Below, piece after piece: positions 1 to 7,267 of a stretch of DNA of 36,066 bases (positions are counted from its first letter, which is position 1; every line of letters starts with the position of its first letter). Under the pieces are notes generated by a model. That model saw only the letters and a list, made by a program, of their open reading frames with translations, was not told where the DNA came from and did not search any database. A program made the translations under genes and the position numbers. This DNA comes from Candidatus Pelethocola excrementipullorum (GTDB lineage: Bacteria; Bacillota; Clostridia; Lachnospirales; Lachnospiraceae), in assembly GCA_018714325.1 (NCBI GenBank), contig DVNN01000164.1:1-36066 (forward strand). Reading direction: 5' to 3'.

Positions 1-416
1 GAAGTGAACTTAGGCGTGATGCTGTAACGAAGGATGCAGATCAGATGCTTCCCCTGAATAATTCTAAATGTGGGATTATCCAACCCGGATGGGTGGGTAT
101 TATAGTTCAGATATCCCAATGCCTCCTCCAACGATGAGGCTTTCATATTACCATCGTCCACTATTTGGTGGTTGTCATTATCGAATAAGGCGTACTCCAA
201 CGGGAATGGAATCATATCGGAGGTGATTTCCTCAGCCGCTTCCAGTACAGGTGCAACTTGTTCCACCAAGCTTTGTTCATAGTTCGCAGGCCTGATCACT
301 TCTGTCATAAATCCCACACTTAACAGGATCCAAAATGCAATTAGAATACCGACTGGGATTAGGATAACCTTAATCGTATATATGATAAAAAATTTAGACA
401 GTGATGTTTTTCTCAT
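1..416 (-). CDS. Sensor histidine kinase, N-terminal part (runs off window)
   Basis: Not in the ORF track because its 3' end lies outside the window. Reading the minus strand from an ATG at 416 gives MRKTSLSKFFIIYTIKVIL followed by a strongly hydrophobic stretch (about residues 8-36) and then a polar, probably extracellular segment of at least 100 residues. The ATG overlaps the stop of the response regulator gene (ATGA), so the two are translationally coupled. The kinase core lies beyond the edge, so the assignment rests on the membrane-anchored N-terminus and on the position directly after an OmpR-type regulator. The inferred role is to sense an envelope-active peptide and phosphorylate the adjacent regulator. 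Confidence 0.75.
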   Translation of the reverse strand, partial: MRKTSLSKFFIIYTIKVILIPVGILIAFWILLSVGFMTEVIRPANYEQSLVEQVAPVLEAAEEITSDMIPFPLEYALFDNDNHQIVDDGNMKASSLEEALGYLNYNTHPSGLDNPTFRIIQGKHLICILRYSITPKFT

Positions 417-1075
417 TTCCACATATACCCCACTCCCCATACCGTCTCTATCGGCTCGCAGCCCATTTCTTTTAATTTTTTCCGGGCAACGCGAATATGC
501 TCTGTAACAGTACTGATTAATGAATCGCTGTCAATGGAATATACCTCTTCGTATATTTGCTCCTTGGTAAAGACTTTCCCGCTGTTTCTGGCCAGAAATT
601 CACAGATATTATATTGGCTTTTGGTCAACTCTACTATTTGACCCTCCACTTGTATCTGCCTCTTATCCATATCAACTATAATGGAACCGTACCTTAATTG
701 CTTCGTTTTCTCTTTACGGGATTCGCGGCGCAGGTGAGCCTCGACTCTGGCATTTAACTCCTTTACACCAAAAGGCTTATTGATATAATCATCCGCTCCC
801 TGCATTAAGCCCCGCACCAGATTGTCTTCCCCTGTTTTAGCTGTTAAAAAAAGAATCGGGCACGATTGACTATCTCTGATCTTTTCCAACAAATCAAAGC
901 CATTGATATCAGGCATCATGACATCGAGAAGGATCAAATCATAGCCGGAGAAAGCCGATATCGGTAAAGAACCGGGGGTGTCTATCAATGTCACCTCGTG
1001 TCCATTAAGTTTCAGGGCATTTTTAATCAACCGTAATATTCTTATCTCATCATCTACTGCTAAAATTTTAGCCAT
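413..1075 (-). CDS. OmpR/PhoB-family response regulator
   Basis: 220 residues, the usual length for the family. The receiver domain (about 1-115) keeps the acidic pair D9/D10, the phospho-acceptor D51 in LLLDVMMP, T78 in LFLTAKT and K100 in INKPF. The C-terminal winged helix (about 125-220) ends in the typical ETVWGVGYMWK. It follows the two permease genes after a 69-base gap and overlaps the kinase start by four bases, so the order ATPase-permease-permease-regulator-kinase probably forms one operon. By family knowledge such regulators induce the linked transporter in response to a peptide; the target sites were not identified here. The ribosome site AGAGGAAA supports this start. Confidence 0.93.
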   Translation of the reverse strand: MAKILAVDDEIRILRLIKNALKLNGHEVTLIDTPGSLPISAFSGYDLILLDVMMPDINGFDLLEKIRDSQSCPILFLTAKTGEDNLVRGLMQGADDYINKPFGVKELNARVEAHLRRESRKEKTKQLRYGSIIVDMDKRQIQVEGQIVELTKSQYNICEFLARNSGKVFTKEQIYEEVYSIDSDSLISTVTEHIRVARKKLKEMGCEPIETVWGVGYMWK

Positions 1076-1144
1076 ACCGAATTTCCTCTATCCTATATTT
1101 TATCTTATATTTCGATTTATTTTACCATATAAATCTTTTAAAGA

Positions 1145-1909
1145 CTACTCCTGGGTATTTCTTCCCTGCCATCTGCTGCCCCAGAGAAAAAATACTACCA
1201 GGCATATAAGTGTCATAATCACCACAACCGGAAACACTGCCTTATATTCCTGCAACACCCAATTGTCCATCTTATTGTCATGTAAGGATACAAAAAATAG
1301 TTTCATCAGGCGAAGCCCCCAGCAGGGAGGCATATAATACCATATTTTATCGCCCAGAGATGTAATTCCCATCGCCGAAATAATGGTTCCCATCATTCCT
1401 AAAACCGCACTGATGCCAAACCCATACATGGTTCCGATTAATAAGTGAATGGTGTACAGTGCAATCATGCTGGCCCAGAGGATGAAACCGGCTATACATA
1501 AGGATGAAAACTGCAATACAGGCTTATGGAATATGAATTTTGTAATACCTGTAAGTCCTGCCATGCCAATGATAATAGCACCTAATCCAATGGTTAGCAG
1601 CATCAATAGCTGTGCTCCAAACGCCTTAACCGGTGATGCTCCCTTTCTCATGTTCTGAAACTGACTGGTATCTTCCTCTCTCTTTACGACAATGCCGCTG
1701 ACTATGGCCACTATGAAAGGAAATGCCAGCGCCATTACCTCAAAAAACGCCATCCCTATGTAGACTTCACTGATCTGGCTTCTTCTCCCATAGAACAGTA
1801 GTCCAAAGGCAATACATAATAAGATTGGAAGAATCAGATGCAGAGGCATTAATATACTGTTTCTCGACTTATAAAATTCTGCCCGATAATATCTAAATAA
1901 TGTTTTCAT
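1145..1909 (-). CDS. Lantibiotic-immunity-type ABC transporter permease (MutG/EpiG-like)
   Basis: The ORF track starts at 1972, but the better start is the internal ATG at 1909 (MKTLFRYYRAEFYK), which has AGAGGT just upstream. This gives about 254 residues and a 17-base overlap with the preceding permease gene. The protein has about six hydrophobic segments and the layout of ABC-2-type permeases, with a basic, amphipathic N-terminus before the first helix. It lies third in the transporter operon. Two dissimilar permeases of about 250 residues beside one short ATPase is the LanF-E-G arrangement that protects producers and non-producers from lantibiotics. The exact peptide cannot be read from the sequence. 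Confidence 0.82.
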   Translation of the reverse strand: MKTLFRYYRAEFYKSRNSILMPLHLILPILLCIAFGLLFYGRRSQISEVYIGMAFFEVMALAFPFIVAIVSGIVVKREEDTSQFQNMRKGASPVKAFGAQLLMLLTIGLGAIIIGMAGLTGITKFIFHKPVLQFSSLCIAGFILWASMIALYTIHLLIGTMYGFGISAVLGMMGTIISAMGITSLGDKIWYYMPPCWGLRLMKLFFVSLHDNKMDNWVLQEYKAVFPVVVIMTLICLVVFFLWGSRWQGRNTQE

Positions 1910-2666
1910 CGAATGACCTCTTTCTATTAAATATCCATGTAGTGATGTACATAGAGAGTACGAATAAGACAATGCTTCCTGCTATGACAACGGGAAATCC
2001 CGCATAAGATAAAAACCAGTCGCCCTCCTGCAGCGGTACTCCATTAGGATGTAATCCATTGAACGGGCTTTGTACTCTAAGCACCCAGGTAAATGGAACT
2101 GCCCACCAAAACGATTTCACAACCATATCAGGAGCTATCGTTAAAGCGATTCCAACGCTGATCATTAATAAAAGAAATTGTGGAATTTTTCTGGCAATTA
2201 TATAATATACTGGAATCTGCCATAAGATAGCAACAAGGCTAAGCATCAGTGCCAGTAAATTTTTAATTGTTCCACCGACTGTAAAGTTGCCTAATAAAGC
2301 TATCTGAATCCCAATAAGCATGACCCAAAATATCAACGTAGCCAGAACAAGATACCACATAACAACAATACACTTCGCAATCCAAACCTTTCTCAAATCG
2401 ATAAAGGTACCATAGATCATCTTATAATCGGTAGATTTTTTCTCATGCGCCTGTAACACTCCGATAATTAATGCCGCCACCGCCGGCAGCCATAGAAGCC
2501 CCCAATGATTGATGGCCGTTACTCCTCCTAACAGAAATGTTTGTTCATCACCCATAAAGCAAAATCCAACTGCTGTAATGATGCAAAGGAAAGGAACCAG
2601 TATAATAATTTTCTGAACCATGGTGCTTTTTGTCTTTAATAATTCCGCTTTTAAATATGTTTGCAT
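1893..2666 (-). CDS. Lantibiotic-immunity-type ABC transporter permease (MutE/EpiE-like)
   Basis: 257 residues with about six membrane segments: one near residues 18-38, a pair around 50-70 and 105-130, and more up to the C-terminus. The segment LRVQSPFNGLHPNGVPL before the last helices resembles the conserved region of MutE/EpiE-type immunity permeases. It starts 17 bases after the ATPase gene ends and overlaps the next permease, so all three are co-translated. The inferred role is the membrane half of a transporter that expels lantibiotic-like peptides from the membrane into the medium. The assignment relies on family resemblance and operon layout. Confidence 0.83.
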   Translation of the reverse strand: MQTYLKAELLKTKSTMVQKIIILVPFLCIITAVGFCFMGDEQTFLLGGVTAINHWGLLWLPAVAALIIGVLQAHEKKSTDYKMIYGTFIDLRKVWIAKCIVVMWYLVLATLIFWVMLIGIQIALLGNFTVGGTIKNLLALMLSLVAILWQIPVYYIIARKIPQFLLLMISVGIALTIAPDMVVKSFWWAVPFTWVLRVQSPFNGLHPNGVPLQEGDWFLSYAGFPVVIAGSIVLFVLSMYITTWIFNRKRSFDENII

Positions 2667-2683
2667 AGTCTCTCCTCTCCCTT

Positions 2684-3433
2684 CTAATCTCTGCCTGTTT
2701 TCGCACGATTATCCATTACTACTTGGGTAAATAATGTTTCCAAATTATCTATTTCATCCATGGAGCTTTCATATCCCAATATTCCATGGCTCATAATTCC
2801 TATGTCATCCACAATCTGTTCTATCTCAGAGAGGATATGGCTGGATAAGATAACCGTCATCCCTCTGGCTGGAAAAGAACAAATCAATTCCCTTAACTCC
2901 TGAATGCCGATTGGGTCCAGGCCATTGGTCGGCTCATCTAAGATCAGCAGTTTTGGATTGTTCAGAATTGCGATGGCGATTCCTAACCGCTGTTTCATCC
3001 CCATGGAAAACTTTCCCGCTTTCTTTTTCCCGGTTCCCACCAAATCCACGATTTCCAGAACTTCAGTAATTCGCTTATCCGGAAGTCCCAATATTGTTGT
3101 GTGTACCTTTAAATTCTCTCTGGCTGTAAGATTCCCATAGATTGGTGCATTTTCAATCAAAAAGCCAATCTCCGATAAATCACTTCGCCTGATTGGTCTG
3201 CCCTCAAACATAATCTCGCCTTCAGTCTGACGGGCCAGCCCGGTTATCATCTTAAGCGTAGTGGATTTACCGGCGCCGTTTGGCCCTAACAATCCGTAAA
3301 TTGTGTTTTTGCGAATTTTTAAATTCAAGTGATTTACGGTAACTTCTTTTTTATATTGTTTAGTCAGCCCTTTCGTCTCTAATAAAATTGTTTGGACTTT
3401 GCTTTTATTAACGTTCATCTCATTATTTTTCAT
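2684..3433 (-). CDS. Lantibiotic-protection ABC transporter ATP-binding protein (LanF-like)
   Basis: 249 residues. Walker A is GPNGAGKST (about residues 52-60), the Q-loop region is followed by IENAPIYGNLTARENL, the signature is FSMGMKQRLG and Walker B is LLILDEPTNGLDP, followed by the switch His in SSHILSE. The combination of these with ELRELICSFPARGMTVILS and the short C-terminus is characteristic of the gallidermin/mutacin/nisin protection ATPases. First gene of the operon, preceded by a promoter-like sequence at 3495-3524. The N-terminus carries an extra Asn/Lys-rich stretch of about 15 residues, so translation could also begin at the second Met. Confidence 0.9.
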   Translation of the reverse strand: MKNNEMNVNKSKVQTILLETKGLTKQYKKEVTVNHLNLKIRKNTIYGLLGPNGAGKSTTLKMITGLARQTEGEIMFEGRPIRRSDLSEIGFLIENAPIYGNLTARENLKVHTTILGLPDKRITEVLEIVDLVGTGKKKAGKFSMGMKQRLGIAIAILNNPKLLILDEPTNGLDPIGIQELRELICSFPARGMTVILSSHILSEIEQIVDDIGIMSHGILGYESSMDEIDNLETLFTQVVMDNRAKTGRD

Positions 3434-3494
3434 ATTAATACAAACCTTTCTCCACTTGGATACTTATTTTTTCTGTTGTCTAACTTAGGTTTAT

Positions 3495-3524
3495 CTTATA
3501 GGATAAATATCAAGATTTATCCAA
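3495..3524 (-). promoter_or_regulatory. Candidate promoter and palindrome before the LanFEG-like operon
   Basis: On the minus strand TTGGAT is followed after 18 bases by TATAAG. The spacer and the end of the -35 box hold an inverted repeat, GGATAAA (3501-3507) and TTTATCC (3516-3522), placed where a repressor or regulator could block polymerase. The assignment is by pattern only. Confidence 0.45.
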
Positions 3525-3748
3525 GAAATTTCAAAAAAATAATATTGAATTAAAGTTAATATTGGCTTGAAGTAATAAATATCACAGTTTCATACATGGG
3601 AATTTTAAAAATAAAAAGAAAAAACTGAGCAGAAAGTGGCTTAAGTGTAAAAACACTTCAAAACAGAGAAGCCTTTTTTCTTGTGCCGAAAACTAGAAAG
3701 CGTATAGAAATAATTATATAAAAAGCAGCCCCGGATGAAAATCAAAAT

Positions 3749-3805
3749 GCAGTGAACTGCCCCTGGGGTTAGACCAAAATCTAACGCCAGAGAGCAGTTC
3801 ACTGC
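3749..3805. repeat. 57-base palindrome resembling two facing IS3/IS150-type ends
   Basis: The outer arms GCAGTGAACTGC (3749-3760) and GCAGTTCACTGC (3794-3805) are perfect complements. Inner arms CTGG/CCAG and GTTAGA/TCTAAC leave a CCAAAA loop. Each arm read inward (TGAACTGCcccTGGGGTTAGAC and a diverged partner) resembles the terminal repeats of IS3-family, IS150-group elements. No transposase lies between them. It sits 40 bases after the kinase stop and may also act as its terminator. Confidence 0.6.
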
Positions 3806-3844
3806 AAAGCATGATTTCTTTCAGGGTTGCTGTGATATTGTAGC

Positions 3845-5641
3845 CTATATTTCTTCCTCCGGGGTTTGTTGGAGGAGGGTTAGTGTGCTTACGGTGTAAC
3901 CTTCGGTGTCGTTGTGGATTGTCAGACCACAGGGGGCGCCGTAGATGATTTTTAGTCTTTGATCCACGTTGCGGATTCCCAGGTTAAGTGAGTGTTCCCC
4001 TTGTTCGACTTCGCCGCCCAGCAGGTGTTTGATTTTTTCTTGGTCCTTGGGGGAGAGGATTCCGTGGTTTTTGATTTCGATCAGAAGGTTGTTTTCATCT
4101 TGTCTTTTTATGGTTATATAGATGATGATTCGGTTTTGGTCGTCTAACCCATGTTCTACTGCATTTTCCACAATGGGTTGGATGATTAGGCGTGGGACTT
4201 TGACGGATAGCAGAGTATCGTCGATGTCTTTGTGGATTTCCAGTTTGTCTTCGAAGCGACGGGCTACGATGTAGAGATATGCCTCCATGTAGCTGAGTTC
4301 TTCGGCCAGGGAAATATAGGCGTTTTTCTTTCGGTTCAGGGTGGCTTCGAGCATGGTGGACAGAGCCTCGATCATTCCACTGACTTTGTAGTTTCCCTTT
4401 ATTCGGGCTTCCCAGTTGATGATTTCCAGGGTGTTGTTGAGGAAATGGGGATTGATCTGGGACTGGAGAGCCTTGATTTTGGCGTCTCTTAAGGCCAGTT
4501 CCTCGGAGTATATGGTGTCAAACTGGTGTTTTAGTTCGGCGGACATCTGGTTGAATGCTTCGCCCAGGTAGGTCAGTTCCTGGCTGTTTCCAATCTGAGG
4601 CATGGCATATCCCAGGTTTCCTCCTTCGATTTCTTTGGCTGCATCCACCAGTTTGGTAACAGGTTTGGTGACTTCTTTATGGAAGAACCAGAGCACCAGA
4701 AGAATCAATGGAATCATGGATGCCAGGAATATTCCTATGACGTAAGTGAAACTTTGTTCGCTCATAATAGATTTGGATTCCAGGGAAATCAGGAATTCCA
4801 TATCGTGGCCTTCAAAGCGGATTTTGTCATAGACATAGCTATTATCCTTGCCGAAGTTATAGATCCGGCTGCCCCCTGTGTTCTCCTGGTTGTAGAGGGC
4901 ACGGATGCTTCCGGGCTCAGATATGTTTGTATCGGCGATCGGGAGGCCGTCTATATAGATTTCATAGCCCTGATAGCCGATGATACCTTCCAGACTTTTG
5001 AACACTGCTGACTTATCCAGTTCCATGGTGAGGACAGCGAATGGCTTAAATCCAGAGGTCATCATATTACGTACCATATAGAGATTCCCGCCCACATTCA
5101 GAAAGAGAATATCTGTGTCCAGGTCTTTAGCCCCTTCTTCAACTTGATTCAAAGCTGCTGTTTCAAAATATCGTACCCTGTCAAAGGTTCCGCTCTTGAT
5201 ATTGCTGTAGGTATAGTAGATAGTATCCGGATCCGAAGTGAAATACAACATCGTGGTCAGGAACGAAGTGTTGTAACGGTATTGATCATTTAAGAAATTA
5301 GTGACCGTGTTGTAAAGCTGTCGTTTTTTCTGCCCTTGATTATCCGAACCATCCTGATAAGAATAATAGCCTTTACGAATTACATTCAGATAGGAGGCAT
5401 TCCTCGATGCTCCCACCGCGTCGGAGAAATTCATCTCACAGATCTCCACAGCCTTTTCAGCCGAGATCGTAATGTTCTCTTCCAGGTGGGCTTTTAATTT
5501 GTCGGAACCAAAAAAGAACATGACAGAGGAAGCCAGTGCCAGAGGCAGAAGCCATACGAGCACCAACATACCAATCATGTTCCATTTTAAGGGACGTTTC
5601 ACCCCTGTTTTTTTATTTTTTGTTTTTTGAATCATACCCAT
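3845..5641 (-). CDS. YesM-type sensor histidine kinase
   Basis: 598 residues. A first membrane helix lies at about 21-44, followed by a large extracellular sensor (about 45-298), a second helix (about 299-321), a HAMP domain (about 322-375) and a His_kinase/HATPase module. The phospho-acceptor is H399 in SQINPHFLNNTLE, the N-box is PIVENAVEHGL and the G-box is LGIRNVDQRL. Kinases of this group usually work with an AraC-type regulator and control carbohydrate uptake genes. Here no regulator is adjacent: the gene follows the phosphohexomutase after a 165-base gap containing a terminator-like hairpin. Whether it regulates the GH94-mutase pair is therefore an inference from location only. A kinase partner encoded elsewhere, or regulator loss, are both possible. 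Confidence 0.93.
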   Translation of the reverse strand: MGMIQKTKNKKTGVKRPLKWNMIGMLVLVWLLPLALASSVMFFFGSDKLKAHLEENITISAEKAVEICEMNFSDAVGASRNASYLNVIRKGYYSYQDGSDNQGQKKRQLYNTVTNFLNDQYRYNTSFLTTMLYFTSDPDTIYYTYSNIKSGTFDRVRYFETAALNQVEEGAKDLDTDILFLNVGGNLYMVRNMMTSGFKPFAVLTMELDKSAVFKSLEGIIGYQGYEIYIDGLPIADTNISEPGSIRALYNQENTGGSRIYNFGKDNSYVYDKIRFEGHDMEFLISLESKSIMSEQSFTYVIGIFLASMIPLILLVLWFFHKEVTKPVTKLVDAAKEIEGGNLGYAMPQIGNSQELTYLGEAFNQMSAELKHQFDTIYSEELALRDAKIKALQSQINPHFLNNTLEIINWEARIKGNYKVSGMIEALSTMLEATLNRKKNAYISLAEELSYMEAYLYIVARRFEDKLEIHKDIDDTLLSVKVPRLIIQPIVENAVEHGLDDQNRIIIYITIKRQDENNLLIEIKNHGILSPKDQEKIKHLLGGEVEQGEHSLNLGIRNVDQRLKIIYGAPCGLTIHNDTEGYTVSTLTLLQQTPEEEI

Positions 5642-5723
5642 AATTATCCCTGCTTTTGCATCGTATCATGCTTGTTTTTGGCAGTGTATTTAGCCCCGCC
5701 AGGCTTTATAAGTCCATAGATTA

Positions 5724-5756
5724 TGGATTGGGAGACTTGCGTCGTCTCCCAATCCA
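5724..5756 (-). terminator. Hairpin after the phosphohexomutase gene
   Basis: TGGATTGGGAGAC and its exact complement GTCTCCCAATCCA form a 13-base-pair stem with a 7-base loop, about 50 bases past the mutase stop. The T-run is weak (TAATCTATGG), so termination may be partial and allow read-through into the kinase gene. Confidence 0.65.
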
Positions 5757-5806
5757 CAAATGCAGGTTTTGATTTCTCTCTTAATTATAGTTGCTTTACT
5801 CAGATC

Positions 5807-7219
5807 TTACAAGTGTAAAAAACTCTCAAAAACCTGGCACACTCTCTTCGCATCCTCTAACCGATCCATCTCACAGAAGATACGCATCAAGGGCTCTGTA
5901 CCAGAGAATCGGGCACTGAGCCATCCGCCGTTTTGAAAGTAGACCTTACATCCGTCCAGATAGGATACGTGGTCTATGGCATATGGTAGTTCGGGCAAAT
6001 CCTTGTCTTCCAGAAGAATCTTATGGATATAATCCTTCTTTTCAGCGCTGAATTTATAGGAACGTTCTTCCATATGGATTTCTCCAAATTCCTTTTCCAC
6101 ATCCCGATAGATTTCAGAAAGTTTCTTTCCGGTGATGGATATCATCTCCACCAATAAAATGGCTGCATAGATTCCGTCCTTGCCGTGGATATGTCCGCGC
6201 ACTGTCAGTCCGCCGGAGGACTCCCCGCCGATAACGGCATCGGTAGCCTGCATCTTGGCCGAGATATGCTTGAATCCTACAGGAACCTCATAACATTCTT
6301 CGCCGAATGCTTTGGCTTCCCGATCCAGCATATGAGTAGTACAGATATTCCGGACCACAGGGCCCTTCCAACCTTTGTATCTCACCAGATAGAAGTAAAG
6401 AAGTACCATGATATCATTGGGATGCAGGAATCTTCCCTCATCGTCGATAACACCGATTCTGTCCGCATCCCCATCCGTTGCCAGACCGATATCGCAGTGA
6501 TGTTCCTGTACATAGAGCTGCAGGCTCCGCAAGGTATCGGCATTGGGTGCCGGAAGTTTTCCGCCGAACAGGGTATCGTGGCGTCCATTGATTGTGGCCA
6601 CATCACATCTGGCCGTCATCAGTATGGTCTTCAGGGATGTCTCACTGACTCCATACATGGGATCCAGGGCAATTCGAAGATTCCGTTCCCTGATTGCCTC
6701 CATATCCACTGCGGAAATGATGTTGTCCAGATACTCATTCAATGGATAAATTTCCTCAATCAGCCCCGCTGCTTTGGCCTTTTCATACTCCATCTCTTCC
6801 ACGGGGATATCCGTCACATCACCAATATAAGTCTCAATCTCCATCGTCTGCTGCTCATCCGCGTCCCGGCCGCCGTAAGTGAATATCTTAATTCCATTGT
6901 AGATGGCAGGATTATGGCTGGCCGTAATCATCATCCCGTAATGAAGTTTATGCTTCATCACATAAAACATCACCAGAGGTGTGGGAGCTGATTTATTGAT
7001 TAATGTGGCCTTGATGCCCTGAGCCGCAAATACCTGCCCGGCCCACTGCATGGCTTCCTTGGACAGGAAGCGTCTGTCATATCCCAAGACAATTCCTTCC
7101 TCCTGAACCCCCTCTACCTTCATCTTATCAGAGAGAGCCCTTGCCAGAATCTGTATATTCTCCTTCGTAAACCCATCTCCGATTACCGCGCGCCAACCGC
7201 CAGTTCCAAATTTAATCAT
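5807..7219 (-). CDS. Phosphoglucomutase/phosphomannomutase-family phosphohexomutase
   Basis: 470 residues, normal for the alpha-D-phosphohexomutase family. The catalytic serine loop is MITASHNP (about residues 99-106), the metal site is DGDADR, the sugar loop is GGESSGG and the phosphate loop is RFSGTEPLMRI near the C-terminus. Its start has a GGGAGGAA ribosome site and lies 48 bases after the GH94 gene, so the two are co-transcribed. A phosphorylase upstream makes a sugar 1-phosphate and this enzyme would turn it into the 6-phosphate for glycolysis or amino-sugar catabolism. Whether it acts on glucose 1-phosphate or N-acetylglucosamine 1-phosphate cannot be told from the motifs; the neighbour suggests either. 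Confidence 0.92.
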   Translation of the reverse strand: MIKFGTGGWRAVIGDGFTKENIQILARALSDKMKVEGVQEEGIVLGYDRRFLSKEAMQWAGQVFAAQGIKATLINKSAPTPLVMFYVMKHKLHYGMMITASHNPAIYNGIKIFTYGGRDADEQQTMEIETYIGDVTDIPVEEMEYEKAKAAGLIEEIYPLNEYLDNIISAVDMEAIRERNLRIALDPMYGVSETSLKTILMTARCDVATINGRHDTLFGGKLPAPNADTLRSLQLYVQEHHCDIGLATDGDADRIGVIDDEGRFLHPNDIMVLLYFYLVRYKGWKGPVVRNICTTHMLDREAKAFGEECYEVPVGFKHISAKMQATDAVIGGESSGGLTVRGHIHGKDGIYAAILLVEMISITGKKLSEIYRDVEKEFGEIHMEERSYKFSAEKKDYIHKILLEDKDLPELPYAIDHVSYLDGCKVYFQNGGWLSARFSGTEPLMRIFCEMDRLEDAKRVCQVFESFLHL

Positions 7220-7267
7220 TATAATTCCTCCCTATCACACATCAGGTACATATGCTGTTATCTTTTT

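Larger units (their letters stand above)
3434..3844. other. Intergenic region of 411 bases
   Basis: This AT-rich gap lies between two minus-strand units. It holds the LanF promoter (3495-3524), a T-rich hairpin at about 3639-3679 (GGCTT...AAGCC followed by six T on the plus strand) and the long palindrome at 3749-3805. I looked for a short Cys/Ser/Thr-rich lantibiotic precursor here and saw none. Confidence 0.6.

Noticed and set aside
3434-3844. Hidden lantibiotic precursor gene
   Set aside because: No short ORF with a leader and a Cys/Ser/Thr-rich core and ribosome site was found.
6185-6991. 268-residue plus-strand ORF inside the phosphohexomutase gene
   Set aside because: Antisense to a gene with all its catalytic motifs intact; no independent signals.
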